Shown piece after piece: positions 22,251 through 34,003 of a stretch of 64,000 nucleotides of DNA. Each line of letters opens with the position of its first letter. Position 1 is the first letter of the stretch. A program made the translations under genes and the position numbers. Origin of the DNA: Podocnemis expansa (Eukaryota > Chordata > Testudines > Podocnemididae); NCBI GenBank assembly GCA_007922195.1, contig ML681963.1, positions 57,705,586 through 57,769,585 of the forward strand. Direction: 5' to 3'. The notes beneath the pieces were generated by a model. The model was not told the origin of the DNA, ran no database searches, and saw only the letters and a program-made list of their open reading frames with translations.

Positions 22251-23823
22251 GAACAGCTGTTTGGAAATGAATATGGACGGGAACAATAACATGTCAGAAC
22301 AGGGAGCTTTACACAGATCTCTGTCCCTGCAACCACATATACAGCGGTTTCCATTCCACTGTTACCTCTTTCTATCTGAGTTTGCTATCCTCTTTACCTT
22401 GCACCTGTGCTGAGAGACAGCACCCCACATAGTTCTGGGGGCAATAAAGTCCTGCCTGATGCATCACTCACAATAGTCCAAGTCTCCACTAGCTGGAAAG
22501 GGAATGGATCTCTCCCATCCCTCTGGGGCTGAGCAAAACCCAGGTTCAGTCATTTACAGATTAAATGAATTAAATGGCTGTGTTCCCAGCCTGGGGCTTG
22601 CCCCAGGACTCCCCTGCCCCTGCCCCCAGGCCTCCCTTGCTCACACTGGATGGATGGGACCAGTATGTGTCAGGGGGTGGAATCAGGCCTGACTCATGGA
22701 GGGAAGGAGACATAGCAACAGCAGTGGCAGCCTGCTCTGGACAACATCCCACCTTCTGAGGAGTGATGAGAGGGTGGGAGCAGCTGGGATGAGACTCTGT
22801 TGATCTGGTTTTGTCCTTGCTTCTGCTGCAGACCTCCTGAGGTAACAGGCTTAGGGCGCCTAGCTCCTTGGGGTGTAGGGGAGGAGGGTCAGACCTGTGC
22901 ACAACGGTGAGGTGTTCCTCCAGGCAGGGTGATCAGACCTGTCTTGCTGCATAGCTGTTCCCCCTTGCAGGGAGTCAGCATGACACCAACTCACCACTGT
23001 CCCACTCTAGCCCTATTCTGGTGCCAGGGCCTTGTGCCCGCGTACAGAGAGGATTTCACCTGGCTGTGAATGAGGGTGGAGAGCTGGCCAAGTGGATCAA
23101 AGGCCCATTCATCACTTTGACTCCATTCATTTTTATGAACAATTCACTTCCATGCTGTTATTTTTCAAGGCATCCATGGTGCCCAGTACTGCGGATGGAA
23201 ATCAGAACAATAAACGTCTGTGCAGAGCTGCTGCCGTAACCTGAATGAGCCCCTCCCAGCAGCAGGGTCACCTAGCCCTTGGGCAGTCGGGAAGGTGGTG
23301 TGAACAAGCACCTCCACAGAATGGCTCCACTGAAGAACCAGAGCTGATGAGTCCTCCCTGATGGCTGGTTGCCAGCTCAGAGATCAAAGGGAGAATGCTA
23401 CGCCAGAGGGGCAGTGTAGTCACTGTTGAGTGATTGTGGAAAAGGGGAATCAAGTCCTGAGACAATCTTGCTTGTGTGAAAACTGAAGAAATAAGGTCTG
23501 TTGGTTTTGGTGCTGGCTCCAAGCTGTAGGCCCTGGGTATTGCTGCCAACTAGGCCCCTACAGTTCATGCTTGGCTTGTTACCATGACAAACAATAAGGA
23601 GAGTTCACCACTGTGAGACCGAAGCAACTGCAGCACTGAGGCAGGAGGGGCATGATTACGGTGTGTGCTGAAGGTTTAGGTTCCTTGAAACAAGTGCTGC
23701 CCCTCTGGAGTGATGTACGTGCGGTGAAGGAAGGGGTTATGTTAACCCACTCTGCAGTATAGCTCTATAACCTGTCCCCTACCCCCAGCATGAAACCAGT
23801 CTGGTGGTGCAGGTGTGGATGCA
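22251..23823. other. Unrecognised sequence
   Basis: No element ends, tandem array or convincing exon was seen. Confidence 0.4.
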
Positions 23824-23956
23824 GACGGTGAGAGGGGTTAAAGTATAATTTGGGGGGCCGCGGAATGCTCCCTCGCTGTTGGGCCCCCCTCCCACACAGG
23901 TCGGCCCCCAGGACCCCACTTCCTGCCCCTTCCCACATGGCAGAGCCCTGCCCCCT

Positions 23957-24563
23957 TGTGATGAAGTAAGAAAACCTCTTGGGCTACTGTGGTTCTACTT
24001 TTCTGTTCCTGTTCTTTGGTGATGGTATTCTGGTGATGGGACACAGGGGTGTGATAACTATAAGTACCACTAGGGGGGAAGAGGCTTTAGTGTGACCTTA
24101 CCTGGACCCCCTGGGGGTGACAGGTTGTGGCCGGTTTAGACCAGGGGCAGGGCAGCTGGAGAGAGAGGAGGACAAAGAGGAGAGGGAGGGGAAAGGAAGA
24201 TGGAGGTCGGAGGGGCAGGACCTCCGGGGCTTGTCCTGGGGGTTTACTATCTGCCCTCCTGGTTGATCTGAGAGCCAACTGTCCTAGCTGCTGTGCAAAG
24301 TGGATTGCTAATAAACCCTCTGACTGCTACACTGGCTGAGTGTCACTGCTGATTGGGATGCCTGGGACCCTCGTAGGGGGAGGACCCCCCCCCCAAGGGA
24401 GACCAGACAGAGCAAGGATCGGACTCTCTGCGCCTGGATTTGGGAAGCTGGCTACAGGTAGCGTGAAGACCCTGGTGAATGGGAGAAAGCTCCACCGTAG
24501 CAGAGTCCCTGGTGGGCTGTGAACAGAGGGGATCCAAGAGGCTTTTCTGGGTTCTCCGTGACA
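23957..24563 (+). mobile_element. Solo LTR, LTR-1 (copy C), best intact
   Basis: It starts TGTGATGAAGTAAGAAAACC and ends GTTCTCCGTGACA, with flanks CCCCT and CTCCT (four of five). Recognisable parts are GTGATGGTATTCTGGTGATG near the start, a purine-rich tract (about 24155-24215), the poly(A) signal AATAAA at 24310-24315 followed by CCCTCTGACTGCTACACTGG, and a U5-like tail. At 607 bp it is typical of vertebrate retroviral LTRs. There is no internal viral sequence. Confidence 0.85.
24310..24315 (+). promoter_or_regulatory. LTR-1 poly(A) signal AATAAA
   Basis: AATAAA lies about 250 bp before the LTR end and is shared by copies A (doubled) and B and by the LTR-2 copies. Copy D has GATAAA instead. 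Confidence 0.55.
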
Positions 24564-25210
24564 CTCCTGCCCCCAATAGACCCCCCAGCACAAGCTGGGC
24601 CACCTCTGCACTTACTGGAGACAGCAGCACGGCTGGGGTGGTGGGGGTGGTAGGCCCCAGATTGGGGCAGTGGCGCAGCTGCAGGCCCCAGATTGGGGCG
24701 GGGCCTAAGCCCTGCCCAGGAATGCCCCTGGCCCCGCCCCCTCCCCTGCCTGCCGGAATGCAGCGGAACACCATTCCGGGGCCTGCTATTTTTAGGAGCC
24801 CAGCATTCAAGCCCCTAAAAATAGAACATGGTGCCGGAACGCTGCGTTCTGTGGCCTGCTATTTTTCAATGGTAGGCCCCAGAGCGCAGCATTCCAGCTG
24901 TATTTTCTATTTTTAGAGGCCCCAGAACGCTGGCCCTTAAAAATAGTGGGCCCTGAAACAGCATTCCCTCCCATCCCTGCTTACTTTAACCTCTGGGTGG
25001 CAACACGTTGTAACATGCTGGATGAGATGGGAATGGAAGACATGCCCTTGCATCTCTGTTGCTTGGCTGCCTGATCCCTGCAGGGGATGCTGGAGGCCTG
25101 GCGCTCAGCATGAAAGTGCAGGGTGAAGACCTCATGCTCCCTTGCAGTGCTTTAGTAACTGGACTTTGTGCAGCTAAACAGCGGTGGCCTATAGTCCTTC
25201 ATTCAACCAG

Positions 25211-25780
25211 CCAAACTAGCCATAGACTGATAGACTCTAAGGTCAGAAGGGACCAGTATGATCATCTAGTCTGACCTTTGCACAATGCAGGCCTCAAAAC
25301 CTCACCCATCCACGCCATCAATAAATCTCTAACCTATGACTGAGTTATTTAAGCCCTCAAATCATGATTTAAGGACTTTAACATGCAAAGAATTCACCAG
25401 CAGATGAGTTATGCCCCATGCTACAGAAGAAGGGGAAAAACCCCCAGAACCCTAGCCAATCAGCTCTGGGGGAAAATTCCTTCGCAACCCCAAATAGGGT
25501 GATCAGCAATGTTCCCTCTAATGTTTCATAGGCTGTGTGCACAAAAATTTCTTTGTGTAAGTAAAAAATTTCTTTGTGTGTGCTAATATTAGCCTTGCTG
25601 AAGTTTTTTTTGCATGCTTTAATTTGTTGTGTGTGTGGGTTTCACAACCTGTGTGTGCATGCATGCATGCACAGCTTAGAGGGAACAGTGGTGATCAGTT
25701 AAACCCTGAGCATGTGTGCCCTGACACACCCTGGAGACAGAGTTCTCAGAGTCATGAGCTGTCTCATATTGCAAGTGTGT
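25211..25780 (-). mobile_element. CR1 LINE 3' fragment split by a hAT-2 element
   Basis: CATAGACTGATAGACTCTAA, AGGTCAGAAGGGACCAGTAT, GATCATCTAGTCTGACC and AAATTCCTTCGCAACCCCAA are signature pieces of the turtle CR1 3' end read antisense. The consensus continues at 25691 with GTGATCAGTTAAACCCTGAG after a 184-bp hAT insertion (25507-25690). The fragment holds no coding frame. Confidence 0.8.
25507..25690. mobile_element. hAT-2 element inside CR1
   Basis: It starts CAATGTTCCCTCTAATG and ends CTTAGAGGGAACAGTG, inverted over about 15 bp. A perfect 8-bp duplication, GTGATCAG, flanks it (25499-25506 and 25691-25698), and removing one copy restores the CR1 consensus order. The interior holds AAAATTTCTTTGTGT twice and TGCATGCATGCATGCA near 25655-25671. 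It is non-coding. A longer copy is at 34004. Confidence 0.9.
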
Positions 25781-25799
25781 AGCTCCAGATCTCTAGCAC

Positions 25800-25990
25800 A
25801 GTTGGGCTGCGCGCTGGCTGAGATCTCTGGCTGCTTCCTCACTGTAAATGGAGTGAGTTCGACCCCTGCTTCTGGAAGAGATGGATGAAGTTGTAATTGT
25901 GTCACTACCTAACCTGACAGCAAGTAAGTTCCCGCAGGCTGTGGGGCAGCTGGATCCATGCTCTGCAGCTGAGACTGTAAGTGGATCCCT
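25800..25990 (+). mobile_element. Possible tRNA-derived SINE fragment
   Basis: TGGCTGAGATC (25815-25825) resembles a polymerase III A box, and GTTCGACCC (25857-25865) resembles a B box at tRNA-like spacing. The stretch cannot fold as a functional tRNA by eye and carries no clear acceptor stem. A decayed SINE head is the likeliest reading, and chance remains possible. Confidence 0.25.
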
Positions 25991-26110
25991 CTGCCATTCT
26001 AACATGCCAGGTAGGATGTAAAGCAGAGACTGAGCTGCAGGAGATGAGAGACCAGGTTCTGCAAGGGGGTATGCGAAGAGTCTATCATTTCTGACCTACA
26101 TGGTATAAAC

Positions 26111-26452
26111 CAGAGGTGTCACTGGCCCGAGGTGGGACCCGGGGCATTGGCCCAGGCCCCGCCCCTGCCCCAAAGCCCCCGCCCCCAGCCCACAGGTCCC
26201 ACCCCCCTGGCCCGGGACAGGGCCAGAAGCTGCCACGCCACCACGGGTGGCTAGGCCCCACACCCCTGGCCAGGGACAGGGCCGGAAGTGGACGTGGGTG
26301 GCCAGGCCTCAGATCCCTGGCCAGGGATGGGGCCACTGTGGCCGCCAGCGGCTGGGCCCCGGATCTCCAGCACGATTGGGCTGGAGTTCTGGGGCACTGG
26401 CGCTGGGATTTGGGGCACATGCCCCGGGTGCCCAGAGCCAGCAACGCCTCTA
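26111..26452. mobile_element. hAT-3 element
   Basis: It starts CAGAGGTGTCACTGGCCCG and ends GCCAGCAACGCCTCTA, with a perfect 8-bp duplication, GTATAAAC, at 26103-26110 and 26453-26460. The GC-rich interior repeats GGCCAGGGACAGGGCC-like blocks. It shares its left end and composition with 6431-6845 and has no transposase. Confidence 0.85.
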
Positions 26453-26460
26453 GTATAAAC

Positions 26461-28790
26461 CAGAACCTCTCCCCCAGTCAAAATTGCTCTGCCAATGTAT
26501 TTCAGCTGCTCAGCTGGCACATGTTCTAACTCACACTTCCATACTTGCACAATCCTGACTTTCCCTGGGTTCAAATGTCCAGACAAGACTGCAGCTCACT
26601 TTCAGTCTGCAGGAGCTTTGAGGCACCAGCCAAACACAGCCAGCTCAGCCATGGTGAGTGCACATCTGAAATGAAATATACCAAAAATAAAGTAGAACCT
26701 CAGAGTTACCAACAGACTGGTGAGCTGCCTGCCTCATTTAGAACTGCAAGTACACAATCAGGCAACATCAGAGACCAAACTGAAATACAGCACAGCACTA
26801 TGTTAAATGCACGCTACTAAAAAAGGGGGATATTTTTAAATTCCCATTCCTGAGGTGTTCGTAACTCTGAAATTCTACTGTAATTGATTGCATGAGTGTC
26901 TCTACAACAGCTGTGATCAAAGCAAAAGCCAGGCAACAAAATCTGTCCTGGGGACATGTCACTTTAGGATTATTTCCCCTGTGATTAAAGTGCCATCACT
27001 GCTTTATGTCCTGCTTAGCCAAGGGCTGAGCCGGTCTGATTAGGTCCCACACTGATAGGGCTGGAAAATTAGTACCATGGATAGAGCCGACTCTTCTAAT
27101 CAACCCTTCTATCCTTGTGCTAGTGGGAGGAAATATTCCTCACTGCCTGTTTGACAACAATGATTTCTCCCTCAGAAATTATATTTTATGATTTTCCTCT
27201 CTAAATAAACTGTATCCTGCATTAAGATAAAACTCCTTATGCTGCTGTATTTTAACCAGTGCTTCTATTTTTAAGATGAAATCAGAAAAGAACACAACAA
27301 TCGCTCAGCGTGGGTAGTTATCAGTGCATTGGAGTTGTATGGTGGAGACATCATCATCCGTAAGAGTGCCTGCTTACTAGGTGTAATATTCAAAGCTCTC
27401 AGACCTTCCCTGTGATTTTCCTTCTTTTTTATTCCTCATTCTTCACCGATAAGAAAAGTCTTGACAAAATTTTAGTCCGAGCCTATACATTTCTCTTTAT
27501 CCTTTTTCATCCTTTGGCATCAGTTTAAAAGCTAACATGTACTAACCCACTGCAGACTCACATCAGAATACATTCTTTTCCAACACTGATGCCACCAATA
27601 CAAGTCAAAGCGATAGATTGCACCTCCTCATCTAATGTTTATTCCATGACTCCCCAGATGCTGAAAGACACTGAATAAAGTTAAGCCTGTATATATTTAT
27701 TCAATGATCAAGGCTTCTTTGATGAGAACTGGGATCTAGAAAAATTCCTCCTTTCCATTATAATGTGACTAATGCAAATAGCTGAATGATTCATAACCAA
27801 TAGACTGCTTACAAAACACAAACCCTGTTACTAATTCACCCATGCCCACAGGACAGCTATTCTTGGATGCTGCATTCTCTATTTGTTTTCATAGATTAAG
27901 CTCATGGAAGCCCAAGCCATTTATTTCTGGGAAATTATTTTACTGGGATGTCGCATCAGTAATCTTGGTCCATATTAATTTATTTTTGGTTTTCCCTACC
28001 CTGTGATAACACAGCACCCAGCCAACCCTCTGGGCACCCTTTGAAAACACTAATAAATCAACAGGCCCCTAGCAAGAACCCCAGATCAAATACTGCAGCA
28101 ACAACAGGGATATAACAAAATGAAAGGTACAGCAGTCCTCTGAGTCATTCCCTCCTCACCTTCTTATGGGGGAGAGAGAAAAGACACTAACTCAGCCTCC
28201 GACGACCTGTGGGGGAAGCCAAGTGAGCCAGACATTGATGCTTGTGTTCCAACATGTCTGTTTTGTGTGGATTCTACTATTTATTTTATTAGGCTTCTGT
28301 CTCAAAGTGCCAGTAGTCTGAGGATTTCCATTTCAGCTGGCAGCCAAAGGGTTGTTTTAAGACAATATTACAAGCATGCCTCCCTCCCCTGCATACATCC
28401 ACTGTCCTGCCCTCTGTCCCTCCCCAACATACATCAGCTCTCCCCACCCCCATGGCACAAGCGCCTCTCTCATCCCTGTCTGAGCATAGTCAGGGTTGAA
28501 ACCAACAAAATCTGATGGTTCTGGCTACTCCTCCATGAAGAGGGTTTAGTGAAATTGTTTGTGAGCAGCTTTCTACAGCTGCAGAGCTACAATCTATTCA
28601 GAAAATAGCAAACAGATGGGAAGTTCCCTGGTGCCCTCTCCTAAGTACAAAGGTCTAGATTCATCTAGCTTGGTGCAACGGACCGATGGGCCAGGGTCAT
28701 GCTCTGGTTTGGTCCAACTAGGATGTAGTGCTGCTGCTTCCTTGAGTCTAGGAGCAAGCCCCTTTCCAAGAACAGAACAGAATTAGTTAA
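26461..28790. other. Unrecognised, largely AT-rich unique sequence
   Basis: About 2.3 kb with no repeat family recognised. Its low repeat content compared with its surroundings makes it a plausible place for conserved non-coding DNA (see 27080-27830), but nothing functional can be shown. Confidence 0.4.
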
Positions 28791-29402
28791 GTTCCAAAGG
28801 GGCAGCTGTGTTAGTCTAGTAAAGCAAAAAACAGCAAGGAGTCTAGTGGCACTTAAAGACTGACAGATTTATTTATTGTATGAGCTTGTGTGGGAGAATA
28901 TCCCACTTTGTCAGACGCTTTGAAGAGGGAGAACTTACAGAACTGGATGAAAATAAATGCAGGGGAGTATAAGACATGGGATCAGGTCATACTGCAACAG
29001 CAAATCAGAGCATTTCTAAGGATTCAAACTCCAGGAGAGCGCTTACAAAGGGAGGGTGAAGTTAAATTGCCCGTTATAATCTGAGAAGAATCCATAGTCA
29101 CAATTCAGTGTGTCACTAAAGCCCTCAGCAGCCATGGTGCAGCTGTCAGGGGAGACTATTGCTTCTTTCCAAGTGTTTCTGTTCCATGTCATTCAATATG
29201 CCACATGCACACACAAATGCCATGTGCACGCACATGTCACATGTGTGCACATATGCCATGCACAGGCATGCATGCCACGTACTTGCAAATGCACACACAA
29301 AGAGTTCCTGCATTCTCCCTAAATTAAATTTGTTAGTCTTTAAGTGCCACAGGACGCCTTGTTTGTTTTACTGAGCTAGACTAACACAGCTGCCCCTTTG
29401 GA
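28791..29402. mobile_element. Fold-back element, longest copy
   Basis: It begins TTCCAAAGGGGCAGCTGTGT and ends ACACAGCTGCCCCTTTGGA, the outermost inverted tips of the family. The left arm (28791-28950) and the right arm (29316-29402) enclose a longer centre than the copy at 2383, including an ACATGC/ACACAC-rich patch at 29205-29305. No target duplication was found. Confidence 0.75.
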
Positions 29403-30919
29403 CCTTTGCATTCTCCCTATTTCTCTTGGCCTTACAGAAGCACAGTGCAATCTAAGTTGCTGGCCATCAGCTAAGCTGCTTCCTCCCACCGCCAAGAAAA
29501 AACACCTCAACCGAGTATGTGTGAGGTGTTCATCCATCACAGAACTCATTTCATAGCTCATCCATTCAGGGAATGAGCTGTAACCAAGCTCCCTATTTCT
29601 GTAAGTTATCAGTGCAACGGTGCAGCCCGTGCAGTCATTGCCGGTAAAAGTACCAGAGTGAGATGATGCACACTATCATTTTCAATTATTTGTGCCTGTT
29701 TAAAACCACCCTCCTCAGCTCAGGAAATGTATTTCTCAAGAACCACCCAGCTAAGATCCAATATGGCCTGGCTTCCCCAGCCCCTCCGTCATTAGTGACT
29801 CTGAGGCACCATCTCTGATTTCCAAGGGCTGGTCTCTGCAGTCAGAGGAGAATGGAAAGAGGCTGGGAATGTCACTAGATCAGGATGTGGGCAGGGGTTG
29901 CCCAATCTTGTCAGGCTGCAAAGCATGCCCTGGCAATTCAGCTCCCAGCAAGCATTGTGAATGTGTCTGGCTTGGGAGGTCAGGACAAGCTGCCTGTTGA
30001 GGAAGCAGATTGAGTCCATCAGCCAGGCCTGGCAGAGTGTCCTGGGGTTGATGTGCAGTGACCGGATAAAGCTGGAAGCAGGGGCTGGTGTGAAAGACCT
30101 GGGCAGATGCCTCATGAGGGCCAATCCAGGCCCCAGCAAACTCACTGTTGATTGGGGAGGACAGGCAAAGATGGCAGGAAGCCTTTCTCACCATTTTATG
30201 GAGAGGAAAGAGACCAGCCCCAGTTTGCACAGTTCTCCTGAGCCCCCACAGCCAGTGCCTCCTCCTTAAGGTCTGGCTGCCCCCACCATTCAGTTACCCT
30301 CCCTTGAATGCTTGCAGCCTCACTCCTTAGCTGGCACCTTTCAAAAACAGGTTGACGTCTTGCCACATTTGGCCCTGGCACCCACCTATCAACTCTGCAG
30401 TACTCAGCAGGTGTGAAGATCTTCTCTCATCATGGGCCCTGAACTCCAGATCCAAGCTCCCACATGGACAGAGGGGGTCAGTTTGGGCCAACCCAGCTTG
30501 ACACATGTGGGGGTGAAGCCTGGTGAAGTACGAGGCCTGAATGCAGCTGCTGTCAGATGCCTGCCTGGAAAAATCCATATTTCCTCCCTGGGCCATTGCT
30601 TTGGAGCACATTGGCATCAACAGGGATGGAGAAAATGGTCTGTTATTCTTTTCTTTTGTTATTCACAACGTTTGTAGCCTGCCCATGCCCACTGTAGGCC
30701 CAGCCCGCTCCCCTTCCTGCAGAGAGCACCCCTAGGTGATGGGCCCAAGCTGTAAGGGACTCTGCCTCATGAGTGGGGCAAGGGAGCCACAGCTAGCCAA
30801 GGGCAATGAGCAGTAATTGAAGGGCTGGCTGAGGCCCAAATCCCCACCCAACATTCCTAGATATTCCCAAGGCGCTGAGCAAAGCACTTCCCTGGTCTTG
30901 GAAAGTATTGCTTGCCCAG
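29403..30919. other. Unrecognised sequence
   Basis: No element or convincing exon was recognised. Minus-strand open frames of 116-117 codons at 29792-30230 overlap each other in different frames and lack splice borders. Confidence 0.4.
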
Positions 30920-31663
30920 TGTTATAGTAAAGTTGGGGAGGAAGGGGTTAACACCCTGGGCAGTGAGTCCCAGGGGAGCCATTAGGAACAAAGCTCAGGT
31001 TTTTGAATTGGAGCAGCGGCCTTGCCTGTTCCTGTTTGGTGGCAACAGAGCTCCTGGAAGGATCAGGAGGAGGCCAGAGAGAGGCTTGAGGAAGGGTCCA
31101 GCCACATACTTACCAAAGATAAGCTCACGTTAGTAACTGACCAGGCATGGGTAGAACAGGGAATGTTTACTTAGATGCGGTCAGGGTATTTCTGTTTTGG
31201 GATTCCTCTGTGCTGAGCACATGTACCCCCCTCCTACTATCCTGTAACTACCAAAGTTAAATCCCAGAGAAGCAACTCTCTGTGTTTCTTATCGGTTCTT
31301 TTTAATTAAAGATTTTACCCTGTTTAAATTAGGCTCTGGTTCTGTGTCCTAAAAGGCAAGTGGTTTTGGGTGCACGTGCCTCAGACTGCATAGCTAGCTA
31401 CTAAAGGGGATTCTGTCCCAGCTTCAGCTGATAGCCCAGCTGGGGTTCAATCACTCTCCTGAAAGAGGAATAAAAGTGATTGAGAGCATCTCACAGGAAG
31501 GAAGTCCCAAGTGGGCCTTCCTGGGTTTTCAAGAGATTTTTGGATTTGGGTGGCAGCAGCAATACCACTCCAAAGCCAGGAAACTGGTGGCCTTCGAGAG
31601 TTTGAAGACCAGGCATTAAGGCCAGTGGGCTTCTGCACTCAGAGTGGTGAAACAGCCTTGACA
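30920..31663 (+). mobile_element. Solo LTR of a different retroviral family
   Basis: The order of motifs TGTTATAGTAAAG, TTTTAATTAAAGATTTTACC, GGTTCTGTGTCCTAAAAGGC, then TTGGGTGGCAGCAGC and a terminal TCAGAGTGGTGAAACAGCC...TTGACA matches a turtle retroviral LTR pattern I know. The direct borders CCCAG and AGTGT do not form a 5-bp duplication, so the exact ends are uncertain. No viral genes adjoin it. Confidence 0.5.
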
Positions 31664-32190
31664 AGTGTAAATCAAGGTTTATGCTAGGAACAACAACCTA
31701 TTTAGTTCAGGTTCCTGTCCTACTTTCTTCCACACAGTGCCTGAGTTCCTTCCAGTCCTATATCCAGCAATGATCTCTGTGATCTCTCACTGTGGCCCCC
31801 AGGGGAGAGCTGTATGCTGCCTGTGTTTGTTGGTAGGGTTTTTTAAATGCCTGCTGCTCTGTGTGTATTAAAGATGGCTGGTTGGATAAACACACCTGAC
31901 ACTTGAAGCGGGAGGTTGAGAGGTTTGGACCATCCTTGTTTCAGGTTCAGACAGCCCCCAAGAAAGCTCTGTCTTCACATTTGCTCAAGCTCCAGTCTGC
32001 TTCTGCAAGCATATTCCAGCATCAACTCTGACTAGAAATTGTCCTTTCCCCACCATGGCTACATGAAAACATCGTTCAAGTGAGCTGTCTGTGCTCCATG
32101 TCATTTGACACTTCCTTGCCCAGAAGCCATGCTGAAAATGAAGATGATATTAAACTCTGCCCTCCTGACCCTTTCTCCATTGCACTGCAG
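31664..32190. other. Unrecognised sequence upstream of a candidate exon
   Basis: No repeat was recognised. The last 30 bp form a pyrimidine-rich tract ending TGCACTGCAG, which is described with the candidate exon at 32191. Confidence 0.35.
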
Positions 32191-32265
32191 GACATGCTAA
32201 GGCAAGTTCTGGATACACTCTGTGTAAACAGAGGCAACCTGCAATTTGTTCCAGATCAGATATTA
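32191..32265 (+). CDS. Speculative coding exon 1 of a possible pair
   Basis: A pyrimidine-rich tract ending CATTGCACTGCAG precedes 75 bp that are open in phase 0 (25 codons, beginning DMLRQVLDTL), followed directly by GTAAGT. A strong acceptor and a strong donor around an open stretch of a multiple of three is the only evidence. I do not recognise the protein. It could be a non-coding transcript exon, a pseudo-exon or chance. Confidence 0.2.
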
Positions 32266-32469
32266 GTAAGTAATTCTGCAGGAGAGACTTTTCTGGCTCT
32301 GACTGAGGGTCTGGCTGCACAGCAATAAAAGACTCGGGGTTGGCCCAGGGCAGCTGACTCAGGCTCATGGGGCTTGGTGCAGACATTCAGAGACCTCACA
32401 AGGGGAGAGGTTCCCAGGGTCCTGACTTCAGCCTAAGCCTGAATATGATCATCTCCACTGCAATTTTAG

Positions 32470-32568
32470 CGCCACAGGAGCATGAGGATGCTGACCTGGG
32501 CCAGCCTTTGCTGCACCACAAGTCTGCTATCGCAGCATGGCTACACCCTTCATGCAAAGATTACAAAA
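32470..32568 (+). CDS. Speculative coding exon 2 of a possible pair
   Basis: It follows CACTGCAATTTTAG and ends before GTAAGT at 32569. It is 99 bp, a multiple of three, and is open both in the phase that continues the exon at 32191 and in the frame reading PQEHEDADLGQPLL. The intervening intron would be 204 bp, short for a reptile. No domain was recognised and the phase is ambiguous, which argues against a real coding exon. Confidence 0.15.
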
Positions 32569-34003
32569 GTAAGTGATGTGGTGTTTTAGACTAGGTGGTT
32601 TCATGCTTGTGGGTGTGGCTTGTGTAAAAATCAATTGGCATTTGAAAAGGTTCCATAGTTAAATGCTGAGTGCTAACTTATTTATCAAACTCTCCCCTTG
32701 TTAATCACCCTGGTTTACAGGAGACAATAACAGCAGGATGCACAGTGCTATGTTCCCATTTTCTCTATAATGTATACTTGGGTAGCAATGTCTTCCCCTT
32801 GTCTTTGCATTCCTATCCATGGTATAACTAGTAATTAACTACATCCACATCAGCAGGTTGCTGAAAAAAATAATTTGCATTCAATGGCCATTGTGTGACA
32901 GACTTTAAATTGACAGTTATGGGTCTGTTCAGAGAAGAAAGTTTATTTTTGGAAGTTTGATTCATTCTTGCCTCATCATATTTTGACAGTGTCTGATGTG
33001 ACATTTGACACATCACATTTCCTGGCAAGACAAGGTAGCAGTTTAATGTATTACTCTGCTTTACACAGCAACACTGTGTGTCAACATCAGAAAACAAATT
33101 AAAGAGCTGAGATCCACCCCAATCTTACCAGGCAACGTAATTAATACATCTTAAAGATGAAAATTTAACAGTTCTTTGGAAAACCTTTCTTCTTTGCAAC
33201 AAATGCAGCATTTACCATAGCACTTTAGTTAATGAGATTCAGAAAGAATCAATTTAGATGCAAAACTGAGGACCTGGCCCAAGTGCAGTCATTAAAATCC
33301 AATCACAACTTATCGTAACAGAAAATGGAAACTGTTAAAGAAGCCATAAAATTGCTAGGTATCAAATGATCTCCCTCGGTGCGACTACCTGTCTTCAGGG
33401 CCCTCTGACTAGGATAACAAAGGGCCAAATTCCACCTTGCTTATGGTGGCCAGGTGGTCCAGTAGCCAGGCTCAGGACACCTAGGGTCCAGCTTCATGAC
33501 TTCTGCTGAGTCTGTTCTCTCCAACCGATTTCCTGCCTTGTTGGTTTTGATAGGCAAATTTCTTGCTCTGTGATGGTGCAGGACCTTCAAAGGGTGACTG
33601 AAGTACTAACTGCATGGAGAGATTCAGAATTGACCCTAGTGTATCCATGGATCACAGGGACAACCTCAGTGGTCCTGGCCTTCACTCTCTCTCTGGCAAC
33701 TGGGTGGGATTTCTTTCTTATTGTTTTGCCAAAATCTGGCTTAATGAGAGCAACTGCATGTCCTCCTAACCCTTACTGATAGATAGTGGGGATCAAAGGG
33801 CTCCTTGCAAATGGCTGGTACTGGGAAAGTCCCTTCCACTTAGAAGCAAAATTTTGCCATGTGTTTTAATATGTGTGTTTGCCATGCGTCTGCCATGTGT
33901 TGTCCAGACTACTCCAGTGCAAAAGCCTCTTTCCTTTTCAGTCAATTCTAGCATGAAGAGCCTACCCTGGCAAGGGCAGGATTCAATCTTTCAGAGCCAG
34001 CAA
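32569..34003. other. Unrecognised sequence
   Basis: AT-rich at first, then mixed. No repeat, RNA gene or further exon candidate with good borders was recognised. Confidence 0.4.

Larger units (their letters stand above)
23832..24995. mobile_element. hAT-like element (GGGGTTAAAGTA ends) split by LTR copy C
   Basis: The left end GAGGGGTTAAAGTATAA and right end TTACTTTAACCTCTG form an inverted pair. The right part (24569-24995) holds several blocks of the form GGAACGCTGCGTTC followed by CTATTTTTA, also seen at 53875-54045. A 607-bp LTR (23957-24563) interrupts it. The flanking octamers GACGGTGA and GGTGGCAA agree poorly, so the class is an inference from the ends. Confidence 0.5.

Noticed and set aside
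25656..25671. TGCATGCA run as a Z-DNA or regulatory element
   Set aside because: It is part of the hAT-2 interior and only 16 bp long.
29205..29305. ACATGC/CACACA-rich patch as a separate satellite
   Set aside because: It lies inside the centre of the long fold-back element and is better read as local low complexity of that copy.
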